Source: Ricordea florida
Lineage: Eukaryota; Cnidaria; Anthozoa; Corallimorpharia; Ricordeidae
Direction of reading: 5' to 3'
Assembly: GCA_949710005.1 (NCBI GenBank)
Contig: OX453275.1
Location: 2,935,973-2,999,972, forward strand
DNA: 64,000 bases
This document shows positions 47,301 through 57,041 of the stretch, one piece after another. Under the pieces are notes generated by a model. That model made no database searches. It had not been told where the DNA came from and worked only from the letters and a program-made list of their open reading frames with translations. Numbering within the stretch: the first letter of the stretch is position 1; every line of letters begins with the position of its first letter. The position numbers and the translations under genes are program-made.

Positions 47301-50300
47301 AGCTCTCCTTGCGACCACTCTCGTAAGCAACCAGCTCTGGTTACGAATTTCCGAGGGGGTCGCTTACGAGAGCTTCGACTGTACTGCTGATTTTACATAA
47401 ATATCGTCCTTCCCTAAGGCTCGAAGACCGACGAGTGGTCCAGTTACCGAGGTTGTTTTTGCATCGATTCGTTCTACCGGAGAGGCCGATTTAGCCGTTG
47501 CGAGGCGTGTCCCAAAGGAGTGCGCGGGATCCTTTGTAACGAAACAATGCTTGTGAAGGAAGGCTATTGGTGGAGATTCAGAGACCACAATGAAAGCTGG
47601 GAATACCAGCGCTTCGTGGACGCTCTAATGGTCCCTGATGAACATTATAACCCCAAAGACGTTGATTTCTCGGGAGAATTCCCCAAGGCCTATCCGTGTC
47701 CTAAGGCAGCTTCCTGTCTAGGGCTACTGAACTCTGTCAGGAAACCCTGCCAGACAGGGTATGGAGGGCCACTTTGTGAGGTACGTTCAGTGGAGGAGGG
47801 CGAGGAAGAGTTATTCAAAGGATCCACTGGCTTTCGGCTAAATAAGGTCATTAGGGCATAAATCGAAGGCGGTTATCACTACCCCTCCCATATAAATGAA
47901 ATGTCGCATCCCCCCTGTAAATGGCATACACCATCACCTCTCCTGTGGATGAAGTACCACCACCTCTCCCCTGTGAGTAACATATCACTCTAACTTCTCC
48001 ATGGAGGAAGTATCACCACCCCTACTCCGTGAATAAAAAATCACTACCCCTCCTCCGTGAATGAGAAAATAGCCAGCGTCAATAGTAAACTTCCGGGTAC
48101 AGCGGGTTTCAATTTATACAATCTATCTATCTGAAAGATCATGTAACATGCAGATTTTTGTTAAATAATTTGCTCCCTTGTATGCCAGCTATATTTTCTG
48201 TACGGCATAACTATAAGGTCGTATTAGGTTCACAAGGAATCAAATCTCGAAATTTAAATTCTCTTATTTAGGTCTGTGAGAAGGGCTACCACAAGTCTAT
48301 GTCACGCTGTTCCAAATGCCCCACTCTACCCTGGCTGATTGCTCAAGTGTCTGTTGTTTCCCTGGTCATATTCGTTCTTATCTTCATTCTTGTACGAGAC
48401 GAGAAGAAGGCTAGGAGCAAAGAAAGGACGCTGTCTGATGTAGTGCTGGCTCGATTGAAAATCATTATCGGCTTTTACCAGGTAAAACCGCCAAAAAATA
48501 ATTTGAAAAAAGATTGTCAAAGATTATCAAAACAACAAAAGAAAAATGATAACAACAATACATGGTCGTCGCCACGAATTTAGCAAATACTGGGTTCAAC
48601 CCCGCCGCAGTTCGAGCTCGCGAAAAAATTACGAAAAAAAAAGTTGGAAATGCATTAATTTAGAGATATTTGTTTGTTAAAAATAGAAAAAAGTACGAGA
48701 AGATAAGAGGTTTTAAGTTTGGTTCAAAATAGAGGGGTGTTCAAAACAGAGCTCTAGATACTGCGACGTTCGGTTGCTTGCATCCATCGCTGAATTTGCC
48801 ACAATATTCCTGACATCAAAATTGTTCTCGTACCTGAAGGTCACGGCGGGAACACTGGATGCCTTTTCGTATGTTCAGTGGCCCGAAGCGCTGCTTCAAC
48901 TGAGTAACTACGCCAAATTTGTGCAACTGAATCTGGTGCAGATTGCTCCGCTTCACTGTTTCAGAGACAACCTCAAGATGAACGCTTATGTAGGACTGTT
49001 CCTCACTGTGGCTTTGAATGTTGGAGCAATTATTGTCGCTTTCGTTTATTATCAAGTGAAGAAAATATTCACCAGGTAAGACTCACGCTGACAACAATTC
49101 CTATAGACCCCTCTTCAAAGGAGATAGGAATGGCGCGCAATTCCGGGACTGACCTCAAATGGTTTTAACTCGATTGACTCAAAAAGCAACCCTAAAATTT
49201 ATAGATGAACAGGTAAATAGAAAATTGCAATATTTTACCGGGATTCTAACTTTCCCTGGAATGGTTTTCTTTGCTCCTGGTCGAATTGGAACTGACCTTA
49301 TTCCCTTGTACATTTTGTTTTCCCAAGCAGACAAATTCATGCTTGCATGCACTCTTTTTAAATGAACAAGATAAACGATCAAATCTCCTGAGTACCATCA
49401 CATGATCTGTATTGGGAAAACAAATGTACAAGCGAATAAGGTCTATTAAGAAACATTATACTTTTGCGGAGGAAAGAAACTTGCGAAAGTGAAGAGTGCC
49501 GGACAAAAACCAGGCCAACGCAAGGAATAAAAAACCAACCAGAAACTATGACTATTGGTGCTCCTTAAAAATTGTTGAACGTAGTTTTTTTCTGCTATTA
49601 CAGAATAAAGGAGGACATGACTGATGAAGAAAAACAAGAAGAAATCTCACACAGTAAAGAGCACTGTTATCGCAGCGCATTCTTGGTAATGTTTATTACA
49701 TTCCCTGAAGCAAGTTCCCGGATCCTGCGCATGCTTCCTCCAGCATGCCAACAGATCTGCCAGGTTGGTGTTAAACTGAGTATACCGATAACCAACGTCT
49801 AAACCAGGAGTCAATTCAATAAAATTTATGCAAATATAATATACAGAGGAAGCTATTATTTTCAAATTTTGAAACAATGGCTACACTTGAAAATTATACT
49901 TGTAATTTGCATATTTTTGGTTGTTTTGCACTCACGTTAAGCATCATGATCCGTCTCTTTTTTTGTCCATTTCAGGACGTAGCCATGAAGGATTGTACTT
50001 ACTACCTGAAGATGGACTACAGCGTTAAATGCTTCGACAAAACGTACAATAAGTACGTTAACGCGGCATACTTTGGCTCGATATATCCAGTGCTTTTTCC
50101 TTTCTTTATTGTGGTGGTGCTTTATTGGTTCTACTACCGACCGCAGATCAAAAACCGCGATAAAAACCCTGAACCAGAGCGGTATGAGATTGTCGAGGGC
50201 ATGCGCTTTATTTACGAGAACTACAGCGAGCGCTGCTGGTACTGGGAAATAGTTGAAACGGTCAGGAAGTTGATTCTCACTTCCGGTCTAGCGTTGATTG

Positions 50301-51933
50301 GTGCCGAGGGACGTACGTACATCGGAATGGCAGCAATGGCGTCTGGCTTCTATGCTGTTGCACATGCGCAGGCCCGACCAATTCCAGACAAGTTTGAGCA
50401 CCTCTTACAGCTGGCTTCTCTTGTGGCGACGTTTTTCAACTTGAGCGTTGGCGTTCTTTTACGAATACCATCCGAAATGGTGAACTACTCAATCGAGAAG
50501 GACAAAGATTCCCTTGGGGTCACTGTGCTTTTGGTCACCGCTAATGTCCTGGTGACCGGATTGATAGTTAGTAAGTAAAGATTTCTGTATTTCATTGATC
50601 GTAACTATTCATCAAGTGACTTTTGTTTGCAACCACCACTCACGTGACATCAGTTGCAACCATCCACCGGCCATGCACTGGGCTATTGGCTGCCCAAATT
50701 GCATAAAAAGATAATTTACGGTATTAGAAGTTAGCAAACTGGTTAAATGTTGCTATTTTTCTATTATTTTCAGTCCGTTACCTGGTGTCGCTGGGTCAAA
50801 GTCTTTACGCAGTAATCAAGAACCCACAGTGCAACTGGGAATGCTGTCTGAGCGTGATTTTATCGGTGCAGGACGCTGGCTCGAATCTTACGGGCGTCGG
50901 TGGTGATATGGGAGGTCAGGATTTCAAGGGTAATCTTGCTCAAGGGAACGACTTCACGGTAAAACAGACATGCCCATGCGTAAAACCAATGATAATGATA
51001 ATGATAATAATAATATAATAATAATTTTATTTTCGTGTCAACATGTTCTCGGTAAAAGCATGTTCATTCTAAGACGAATTACATTGAATCAGTCTGAAAG
51101 AGATGTACGATAATTGAAAAGTGTGGATTCATTATTGCAAGGCTAAGTCTTTGGTTCGTTTTACGTATTCAAAATTGAAGACTGCACATGGCTCGTATAT
51201 GACATGTATAAGACTCGTACGTGCTTGTAAATGACTCGTTTGTGACTCGTTTGTACTCGTATACTCGTGGGAGAGTCGACAGTTGCAATACGAAGTCTTA
51301 TGTCAACTGTATATACTCATAAAAGACAATGGAAAGGTTCATTTTCTTTTGCTTCAGGTTCCCACAATGGGAAGCACGGTTGGTGACATAGGAATCTTAG
51401 ACTTGGGATTAGAAAACCAGGGAGCCGACGAAAACGAGGAAGAGGACACTAAAAGGAAGGAAGACATTGAGAAAAAACCAGCAGATAGCTCTGGGTATGA
51501 TGATGGTGACTCACAGGAAGGATCGGTAAGCCCGACCACTTCAGAAAGTCCGAGGTTAGACAAACCTTGCCCTTCGATAGACAGCCCAGACAGCACGCCA
51601 AAAGGTACGGCACAAGACGACAGCACTGATGAGAAAACGGAGAGCTTAAGTCATGGCAAGGAAACTTCATTAGAGGAGCAGAGTGGAGTTCCAGAGGTGA
51701 AGATCAAACCTGGCCGCTACAAACTGCCGTTGGATCACCCGGTTGCCGCTTCCAACCCAGCCCTCGACACCAAAGATATTGACGTAAAAGAAACGAGAAG
51801 CGAAGCGATCGTGCTTGAAATTGTTGATGAGGATCTTGCAAAGAAGCTCGAAAAGATGGCGAAGATAGACGTGATTGGAGAAAAGACTAATGATGCTTTG
51901 GAGTTGGACAACATCCAAGAAACAGGCTTCTGA
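35257..51933 (+). CDS. Gene B copy 2: LRR - cysteine-rich - polytopic membrane protein
   Basis: Exons: 35,257-35,328, 38,073-38,144, 41,467-41,538, 41,981-42,052, 42,205-42,276, 42,788-42,859, 43,677-43,748, 44,214-44,294, 44,393-44,410, 44,811-44,885, 45,004-45,173, 46,462-46,725, 47,419-47,780, 48,272-48,481, 48,840-49,075, 49,604-49,763, 49,976-50,570, 50,774-50,958, 51,358-51,933. Phases agree throughout, giving 1,144 residues. The 5' exon(s) with a signal peptide were not found. Eight LRRs are followed by GCC2/GCC3-type modules (C..C..G.Y...C..CPAG), a segment ending GYGGPLCE, a first membrane helix (VSLVIFVLIFILV), further helices, and a bundle with CWYWEIVETVRKLILTS. The last is a pattern I associate with TRP-like polytopic proteins. 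An acidic cytosolic tail ends ETGF. The 18-nt micro-exon (44,393) and the 46,462 acceptor are the least certain. Role unknown; a surface receptor or channel is inferred. Confidence 0.78.
35473..35515. repeat. (TA)n microsatellite, left of the Penelope-like palindrome
   Basis: About 20 TA units. A matching tract at 37,303-37,348 borders the other end of the palindrome. Confidence 0.9.
35691..35715 (-). ncRNA. Hammerhead ribozyme-like core, left arm
   Basis: On the minus strand: CTGACGA, a stem GGTC-TAA-GACC, then GAAACG. It is identical to the core in the right arm. Stems I and III and the cleavage triplet were not verified. Confidence 0.45.
36320..36616 (+). pseudogene. GIY-YIG endonuclease remnant of the Penelope-like element
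   Basis: The open frame begins at the YVG half of the GIY-YIG motif (QYVGSTTTDFRVRFRNHKS) and carries a conserved-looking Arg in FRVRF and a Glu in KEAYWSAQL. It ends NRICYN then TAA. The first half of the motif and the entire RT are gone, so it is a fragment. The last five codons lie in the right arm. Confidence 0.65.
37201..37225 (+). ncRNA. Hammerhead ribozyme-like core, right arm
   Basis: CTGACGA, then a GGTC/GACC stem with a TAA loop, then GAAACG. This matches the hammerhead consensus CUGANGA-stem II-GAAAC. Such motifs are known in Penelope-like terminal repeats. A very short or unusual stem III would be needed, and I could not confirm the cleavage site. Confidence 0.45.
37303..37348. 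repeat. (TA)n microsatellite, right of the Penelope-like palindrome
   Basis: About 22 TA units directly abutting the right arm. Confidence 0.9.
37454..37570. mobile_element. Near-perfect hairpin element
   Basis: TTTTTCCCGTCGATTTATGG at 37,482 pairs with its exact reverse complement ending 37,541. The outer GGTCCGT...ACGGA segments at 37,454 and 37,549-37,570 also pair. The loop is GC-rich (GCGCGCTTCGCGC). A related smaller hairpin, GGGCCGTAC/GTACGGCCC, follows at 37,641-37,666. Confidence 0.7.
38073..38144 (+). CDS. Second stranded LRR exon of gene B copy 2
   Basis: 72 nt between an AG acceptor (AATCTGTAG) and a GTAAGC donor, phase 2. It encodes DLSGNQINFIKEGIFNGLSKLTTL-type consensus, a textbook LRR. 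It lies between the Penelope-like element and the SINE, and no equivalent remains in unit 1. Confidence 0.72.
38222..38560 (+). repeat. tRNA-derived SINE
   Basis: The head has A box TTAGCTCAGTTGG and B box GGTTCGAACC with an intact anticodon region between (38,222-38,297). The body has GATAAGCCGTAGGTCCCGTC and GGGACGTTAAAGAACCCACAC, a central motif I associate with widespread invertebrate SINEs. The 3' part ends TATAAATAAAAAGTATA. The body makes a functional tRNA gene unlikely. Confidence 0.65.
38696..41373. mobile_element. TIR element with TTA target duplication, holding an L2-type LINE
   Basis: The left end TGCTGCATTCACACC and right end GGTGTGAACGCGGCA are inverted repeats, each flanked by TTA (38,693-38,695 and 41,374-41,376). 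A 3-bp TTA duplication fits PIF/Harbinger-type MITEs. About 180 bp of the MITE is on the left and about 35 bp on the right. The rest is the LINE. Confidence 0.65.
38887..41139 (+). CDS. L2/CR1-type LINE reverse transcriptase, intact but 5'-truncated
   Basis: A 750-codon frame without stops. It opens at the last motif of an AP-type endonuclease (SDHYAV), so the true start and most of the endonuclease are missing. RT motifs in order are FRPVSNL, LDLSAAFDTADH, SGVPQGSVLGP and YADDT. A C-terminal L2-like tail contains LHWLPIEERVIFK and LWNALPLEIR. The 3' end folds as AGCGCTAT...ATAGCGCT and finishes in AATAAAAG plus (TTA)n at 41,300-41,340. The open frame suggests recent insertion. Confidence 0.85.
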   Translation: MKISKPSLTLSDHYAVRCKVLLAKPPFERKEIAYRGLKRMDFARFRKDINNSKLMENDDDSSLNDLINRYNTTLSALLDDHAPIRKKVITLRPATPWFTAEIQKQKVIRRRLERRWRKTRLMVDRELYTQQCVTVRKLICEAKENYYAELISELASDPKELFGTLEVLLKGRTEKLYPPCSSTEELANRFANYFEHKISTIRAELDCKRMEQQNSFPDTCLRQSDVLLRQFTPVTEVQLVKLIGKSVRKSCDLDSIPATVLKECLTDLLPAITKIVNVSITDAVVPSSLKNASLHPLLKKQSLPYEEFSSFRPVSNLAFISKCVEKVVAAQTCQHVEDNNLNELYQSAYKQYHSTETALIKVQDDVLRAIDNNSYVILLLLDLSAAFDTADHRILLDRLSQRFGIVDNAVEWFRSYLSDRHQVVKVNGSQSSRRELRSGVPQGSVLGPILFLLYTSPLGDIMRYHQVKFHLYADDTQLYLTFKSSPDMAKAAMEACVRDIDTWMTANMLKMNRDKTELLVLKARHRPLSPLMSISVCDEEIDLSSKARNIGVIFDTSMSMDNHIAAICKSAFYHLRNISRIRKYLSFHTAEMLVHAFVSSRLDFCNSLLFGLPKQSLKKLQHVQNVAARIVTLTRKCEHITPVLYNLHWLPIEERVIFKMLLMTFKCLMGLAPTYLSDMISRYVPRRNLRSMNGHRLVDVSYTLRNYGCRAFSVASPQLWNALPLEIRSCNGIPEFKRKLKTHLFKKAFS
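42462..42503 (+). other. Hammerhead-like / Penelope-like terminal repeat fragment
   Basis: AATGAAGAAGGCAC...GTGTCACCTGAAACGTCG resembles a decayed hammerhead core. It lies in a gene B intron segment that is deleted from unit 1. Confidence 0.25.
45439..45968. mobile_element. 530-bp MITE in a gene B intron, copy 2
   Basis: Same insertion and inverted ends as 5,702-6,231, inherited through the duplication. Confidence 0.6.
46163..46488 (+). repeat. Tandem duplication with (ATTT)n, copy 2
   Basis: Counterpart of 6,425-6,770. The (ATTT) tract of the first unit is shorter, which accounts for most of the length difference between the copies here. Confidence 0.75.
47292..47383. mobile_element. 92-bp hairpin MITE, copy 2
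   Basis: Counterpart of 7,574-7,665, with the same TA-bordered inverted ends. Confidence 0.6.
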
Positions 51934-52286
51934 TGTTATTCAGTCATTCACGAGATTGCAATTCTTTCCTCTCGTAGGGATAACGATAATTTTAATCAGA
52001 CGTAGACGTTCGATGGCACAGCTTTTTAGATAGTCTTATTGAGTCAGCAGCACCTCAGAGTAATAATGATCAAAGCTAGATTTCAAGTTTTTCTCTAACA
52101 CAGAATAGAAAGATGATAAGACATGCCAATATATTGCACAAAGTTATATGATGTATAATTCCTATTCCATCGCTGTAATTGTTCCTTCCCAAGAAGGAAC
52201 ATATTGTTGTTGTTTCTTGGTGCCTAATAAAATAGCATACCAACACAAAATCTCTTTTCGAATAATTTCCGTCAAACAAAATGGTA
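51934..52286 (+). other. 3' untranslated region of gene B copy 2
   Basis: No coding sequence. The AATAAA poly(A) signal is at 52,226-52,231. Confidence 0.55.
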
Positions 52287-52294
52287 GCGTCTAG

Positions 52295-52728
52295 CCCCCG
52301 GGGGGGGAGGGGGGGTACTCCCATATATGGGCTATATAGGTACGTGCCGCGGAATAGGGTATGGTTTTTGAAGTTCTCGGTCCTTAAAAAGGGTATCTTT
52401 TTTGACCCTTTTGTTTCTGTGTCCCTGGTGTGGTCCTTAGATAGGGTAGCTTAATTGTATTATCTAATACTGGAGTGTGAAAACGCCCGCCTAAACGAAC
52501 AGTTTTTTTTGAACTTGATGTGTCCGTTTAAGTATTAACAAAGTGAACAGAGGTTTAATAGCCGTTAGGCGGGTAAATACACGTAACACCTCTTCAAGCC
52601 ACATTAATTTGGGCCTTAAAAAGGTATCAGTTTTCGCTTTCTTAGTCCTTAAATAGGGTTGGGGTTCACGAACCTTCGCGGCACACCCCTATCCAAAATT
52701 CGCGGGAGTACTCCCCCCCCCCCCCCGG
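52295..52728. mobile_element. C/G-ended MITE with 8-bp target duplication, copy 2
   Basis: Same element as 12,521-12,962, with GCGTCTAG preserved on both sides (52,287-52,294 and 52,729-52,736). It differs in the length of the G and C runs and in small indels. Confidence 0.75.
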
Positions 52729-52887
52729 GCGTCTAGCTCACTGTGACTGTTAAAAGCGTAATGTCACTTGCTAAGAACTTCTCGCGGTGAACTTGGACGG
52801 GCAGGAATTGCTTTACCAATTGAATAAAGCCAGGTATCACGGAGAATCAGGTGTGATTGACGGTGATTTATTGGCGATAATCAAATG

Positions 52888-55178
52888 ACAATGACAATGA
52901 CAATGACAAGACATTTATTGTTGTAACATTACAAGTACAATTGTTTGGTACGCAGTTAGCAAGAAAACGCTAGTCGAGGCGTGCCAAATTAATTCTATTA
53001 CAAATCAGATATCATATTATAATAAGTAGAAAGCAAAGAAAAAGAAAAGATGAAATATGTGTAATGAATTCAAAAGCAAGAAAGACAAATCTGTTTAATG
53101 CAACCTGTAAAAGAGGCTAAGGTTTAGGATTTCGCGATTTTATTTCTTGTGTTATCATGGTTGCATCAAGGTAATCATCTTTGTCCTTAAATATTTCGAA
53201 TAGCACACTGATTAATTTTCGTTTGAACACTTTTTTTGACATATCTCTCATTCTACCTGGTATCTCATTCCATACTTTAGCGCCAAAAATTGGGACGGCT
53301 TGTCTAAGTTTTTCAAGATTAAATTTTTTGATGTACATATTATTTTTAGAGGATGATCTTGTGTTATATGTATGAATAGATGATGTCAGCGAGAACAAGT
53401 TAACGATTTTTGAGGGTGCAGAATTAGTATGAATATCATGCATTAGATAAGATACGGACTTAAAATAGAGAAAGCTAATTGGCAGGATATTTGCATCAAT
53501 AAAAAGAGGAATGGCATGAACTCTCCTGTTGGCAAAAAATATGAAACGGATAACTTTTTTCTGAAGCAATAAGATTTTTGTTAAATGTATACTTGACGCC
53601 TGCCCCCAAACTATCAAACCGTAAGATAAGTAAGGCAAGATTAACGCACGGTAAATATTAAGCGAGGTATGTTGAGGAACAAAGTGCCTCAATTTAGCGA
53701 TTAAACCAACCGTTTTACTTAATTTAGTAGCTACATTATCAATGTGTATTTTCCACGAAAGATTTTTGTCAATCAAAATGCCTAAATATTTAACATAATT
53801 TTTCATTTCTAAACTAACGTACTGATTGGTATCAGTATCGAAGATCTTGAGTTGGGGAAGGTAGTCAACAGACTTCTGGTAAGGATGAAAAATAACAAAA
53901 TTGGTTTTTTTGGTATTAAGGGTTAATTTATTTGAGGCCAGCCAAAGATACAACTTTTTAAGCTCAGAATTTACTGTTGCTTCAAGTGACCTTAGGCTCT
54001 TGTTGGCATACAGTATGTTAGTATCATCAGCAAAGAGGTAGAAATTAAAAGTATCAGAGCAAGTATGAATATCGTTAATATATAAGAGGAAAAGCAACGG
54101 ACCCAGTACAGACCCCTGTGGAACACCATTAGATATTAGAGCTGCATCAGATAATTGGTTGTTTATTTCTAGTGTTTGTGATCTGTTACACAAAAAGGAT
54201 TCAAACCAATTATTAATTATTCCACGAAAACCATAATGATTTAACTTATTTAGAAGAATTTGATGGTTAACTGTATCGAAGGCTTTCTTTAAGTCAATGA
54301 AAATTCCACAGGTAAATAAACGTTTATCCATATTAGAGTGCATTGCACTAACTATATCTACAATGGCATGTTCAGTAGAAAACCCTTCTCTAAACCCATA
54401 CTGAGCTGAAAACAAAATATTGTTAACACTAATAAAATGCATCATTCTTTTATACATAACCTTTTCAAAGATTCTGTCAAATATAGATAAGAGAGAAATC
54501 GGTCTATAGTTATTTGCATCTGTCTCATCCTCAGTTTTAAACACAGGTATGACTTTAGCCTTTTTGAGTTTTGAAGGGTAGTTCCCAGATGTGACCGACA
54601 AATTGACAATTTTAGCTAAAATGTCGCTGATAATAATACTTGAATATTTCAAGAGTTTTAATAGTCGGGCAGGAGTATAAACCATGAGATTTATTGTTGG
54701 GCAGAGCCAATATTTCTAATTCAACTGCCTTGGCTGTTACAGGCTTAAACATGAAAGAACTCGCTGGAGATTTGGTTTTTTTGAGAAAGTCGCGATGATC
54801 ACCAGAAGCTGGTATCTTACTCGCTAGTTTTTCTCCAACAGACGCAAAATGCTCATTTAGTATATTAGCAATTCTTTGTGGATTGCGATTAATCTTATTC
54901 CCATTATTGAAGTCTTTTATCGCATTTACATGACGGGATTTTTTAGTTTTACGATTCAATAGATTATTTAACGCTTCCCAGGTCTTTTTCATATTGTGTA
55001 AATTTTTTCCAAAATAGTCATGGAAGTAACCTTTTTTACTAATTCGAATAAGATGATTAATTTTATTTCGATAAAACTTATATTTAGTTTGATCACCAGA
55101 AGCAAAAAGTTTATTTTTAGTCTTAATTGAAGCTCTTATCCCTTGTGTTATCCATGGTTTTGAAAACCGCTTCAATTG
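52888..55178 (-). mobile_element. CR1/Rex1-like LINE present only in unit 2
   Basis: A 2.3-kb insertion in the spacer between genes B and A. It ends on the minus strand in (TTGTCA)-type hexamer repeats (52,888-52,912). Unit 1 has the uninterrupted site near 13,121. It is 5'-truncated, with no endonuclease domain and no target duplication longer than a base or two. Confidence 0.85.
53117..55175 (-). pseudogene. CR1/Rex1-like reverse transcriptase, frameshifted
   Basis: Two overlapping frames. 55,175-54,612 encodes the region before the RT (KPWITQGI, NEHFASVGEKL). 54,685-53,117 encodes the RT with NYRPISLL, IDLKKAFDTVNH, GVPQGSVLGPLLF and FADDTNILY, then the C-terminal domain (KYLGILIDKNLSW, YGLIVWGQ). 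One frameshift near 54,660-54,690 separates them. The rest is open, so the element decayed little after insertion. Confidence 0.8.
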
Positions 55179-56190
55179 AAACTGAAATACAATGCAGCGA
55201 ATAAACCAATTACTATATAGTAGCTAATTGCAGAAAACGGGATACACGCAATAGCAGTCACGATACGAGAATGCTTGCGTGAGCGTAGTTGCAAGCCTAC
55301 AAACGATATTGATATACTTAAGACGCGAAAAACCTTCTTAAGACCTGTAACTTAATGAAACTTAAACTATACGAAGTTCTTTAAACTAGATGTGACGCCC
55401 TAACAAAACGCAAAGGTAAACTAGTGAAGCTGGGGCGTTACCACATGGCTTTATGGCTTGTAACCTTAAATAATCTCGCGAAGAAAGTCGCACTTAATGA
55501 TTCTCGTAGTTCTTAGATGGTCTTATAAGGTAAGGATATTGCAGTACTCACACATCGGTTCCCGCTTGCACCCTCAAGGCCAGGGGTAACTTTAGGATCA
55601 AAGAGCTGAGTGACTTATGCTCTGATGGCTCGAATGAATACTGACGACTACTGAAGAGAGGTCGCCGTGCTGGCTCTTGTATCTTTACGTGCGAACCTAA
55701 TGACGTCACTTTAAGGCGGGCAAAATTAGCGAATTAAAAGGAATCATTTGTTAATAATTAGAAACCGGTTAGGAGAAGGGGATCTGTTAGAAAAATAATT
55801 TCGGTTTACACGACCTCACCAAGAAGCTAGACCTGCTCCAGGCTAGCTGCACCTCCCGCAAATTGTGCGCTTCCCTTCTAGGTTACCAGTCGTTTTATTC
55901 CTAGTTGAGGCGTTTAGTTCAAGAAACTACTGGTTTGTTGACGTGTCAAGCAAACCTCTATGAATCAGAACGCCAACTTCCATAATCGCGTTTCCAAGGA
56001 AATGGTTACGAATCCAACAGAAGCTGGGTGCGAAACGACATCGGATTGAGTACGAATCTTCCGAATTTGGGTACGAAACGACTCCAGTATGCTCTCTTGT
56101 GTTCTTCTAAGTTCACGCGTTTGTCCATTCCCTGATATACGCGCGCTTTGTATGAGCGGTAGGATAGTAAGATATCATTCTACAGTAAGA
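55179..56190. other. Intergenic spacer between convergent genes, copy 2
   Basis: Matches 13,122-14,130. I see no gene or RNA. Confidence 0.5.
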
Positions 56191-57041
56191 CAGCAATCAC
56201 ACCAGCAAAACTATTTATTTGTCATTTAAGTAAAACATTCCTAAGGGCTTATAAAGCAAAAAAAAACATTAAACATCTAGAGTAAAATGCTACATTGATA
56301 AAAACAATTTAAAATATTAAAAAATTTTAAGTGATCACAAACGAGGCAACTTAGTTGAAATAATTATGATTCTTAGTATCACTCCTTTTAATGCTTTTTT
56401 TTTTGCACTTGGTGCATTACAGCGGGGAAAATATACTATTAAAAAACGAGAAAGGTAGCTCAGTTCAAAAAGTAAAGGTAATGCGTTCAAACATTGTTAA
56501 AATAATGAAAAGACTTTCCAAATTGACTAAAAGCAATGCAACATTTGCAGCTGGTTACATTACATTCCAGACTGTCCCAACTTCTATTATCGAAGCATAC
56601 ATAAAATACATTTAAAAAGGAGCAAAAAAAAGAACAGTTGAAAGGTTTAACTACAGTAAATATGCCTTCACTATGTAAAAGCTGTTTGGATGGTAAATAA
56701 TAGTAGAAATAGTAAAAGTCGTAGCGTCCTGGACACATCGACTTTTAGTCAAACAGAAACAAAATTATAACGAAAAACAACTTTGTCTCTTCGGTTCTTT
56801 CCCAAATCAAAAGGAAAAATAATCAACACCAGGAAAATGAGGGGTTGATAGGTAAAAGCTACATTTTGCGATTGGAGAGTAGGGATGAGTTATAATATCA
56901 TCTTTCTTTAAAAGGTAGGGCGTAGAACGTATAGCTGACAAGAGACATATGCTAAAATACATTTTGCAAGTTACTGAGAGTCAGCGGTCTCAGTATAGAG
57001 AGTGTTCTGACTTGTGGTAGGTCTGAATGTAGCGCACAGTG
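56191..57041 (-). other. 3' untranslated region of gene A copy 2
   Basis: Minus-strand AATAAA at 56,214-56,219. Counterpart of 14,131-14,981. Confidence 0.5.
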
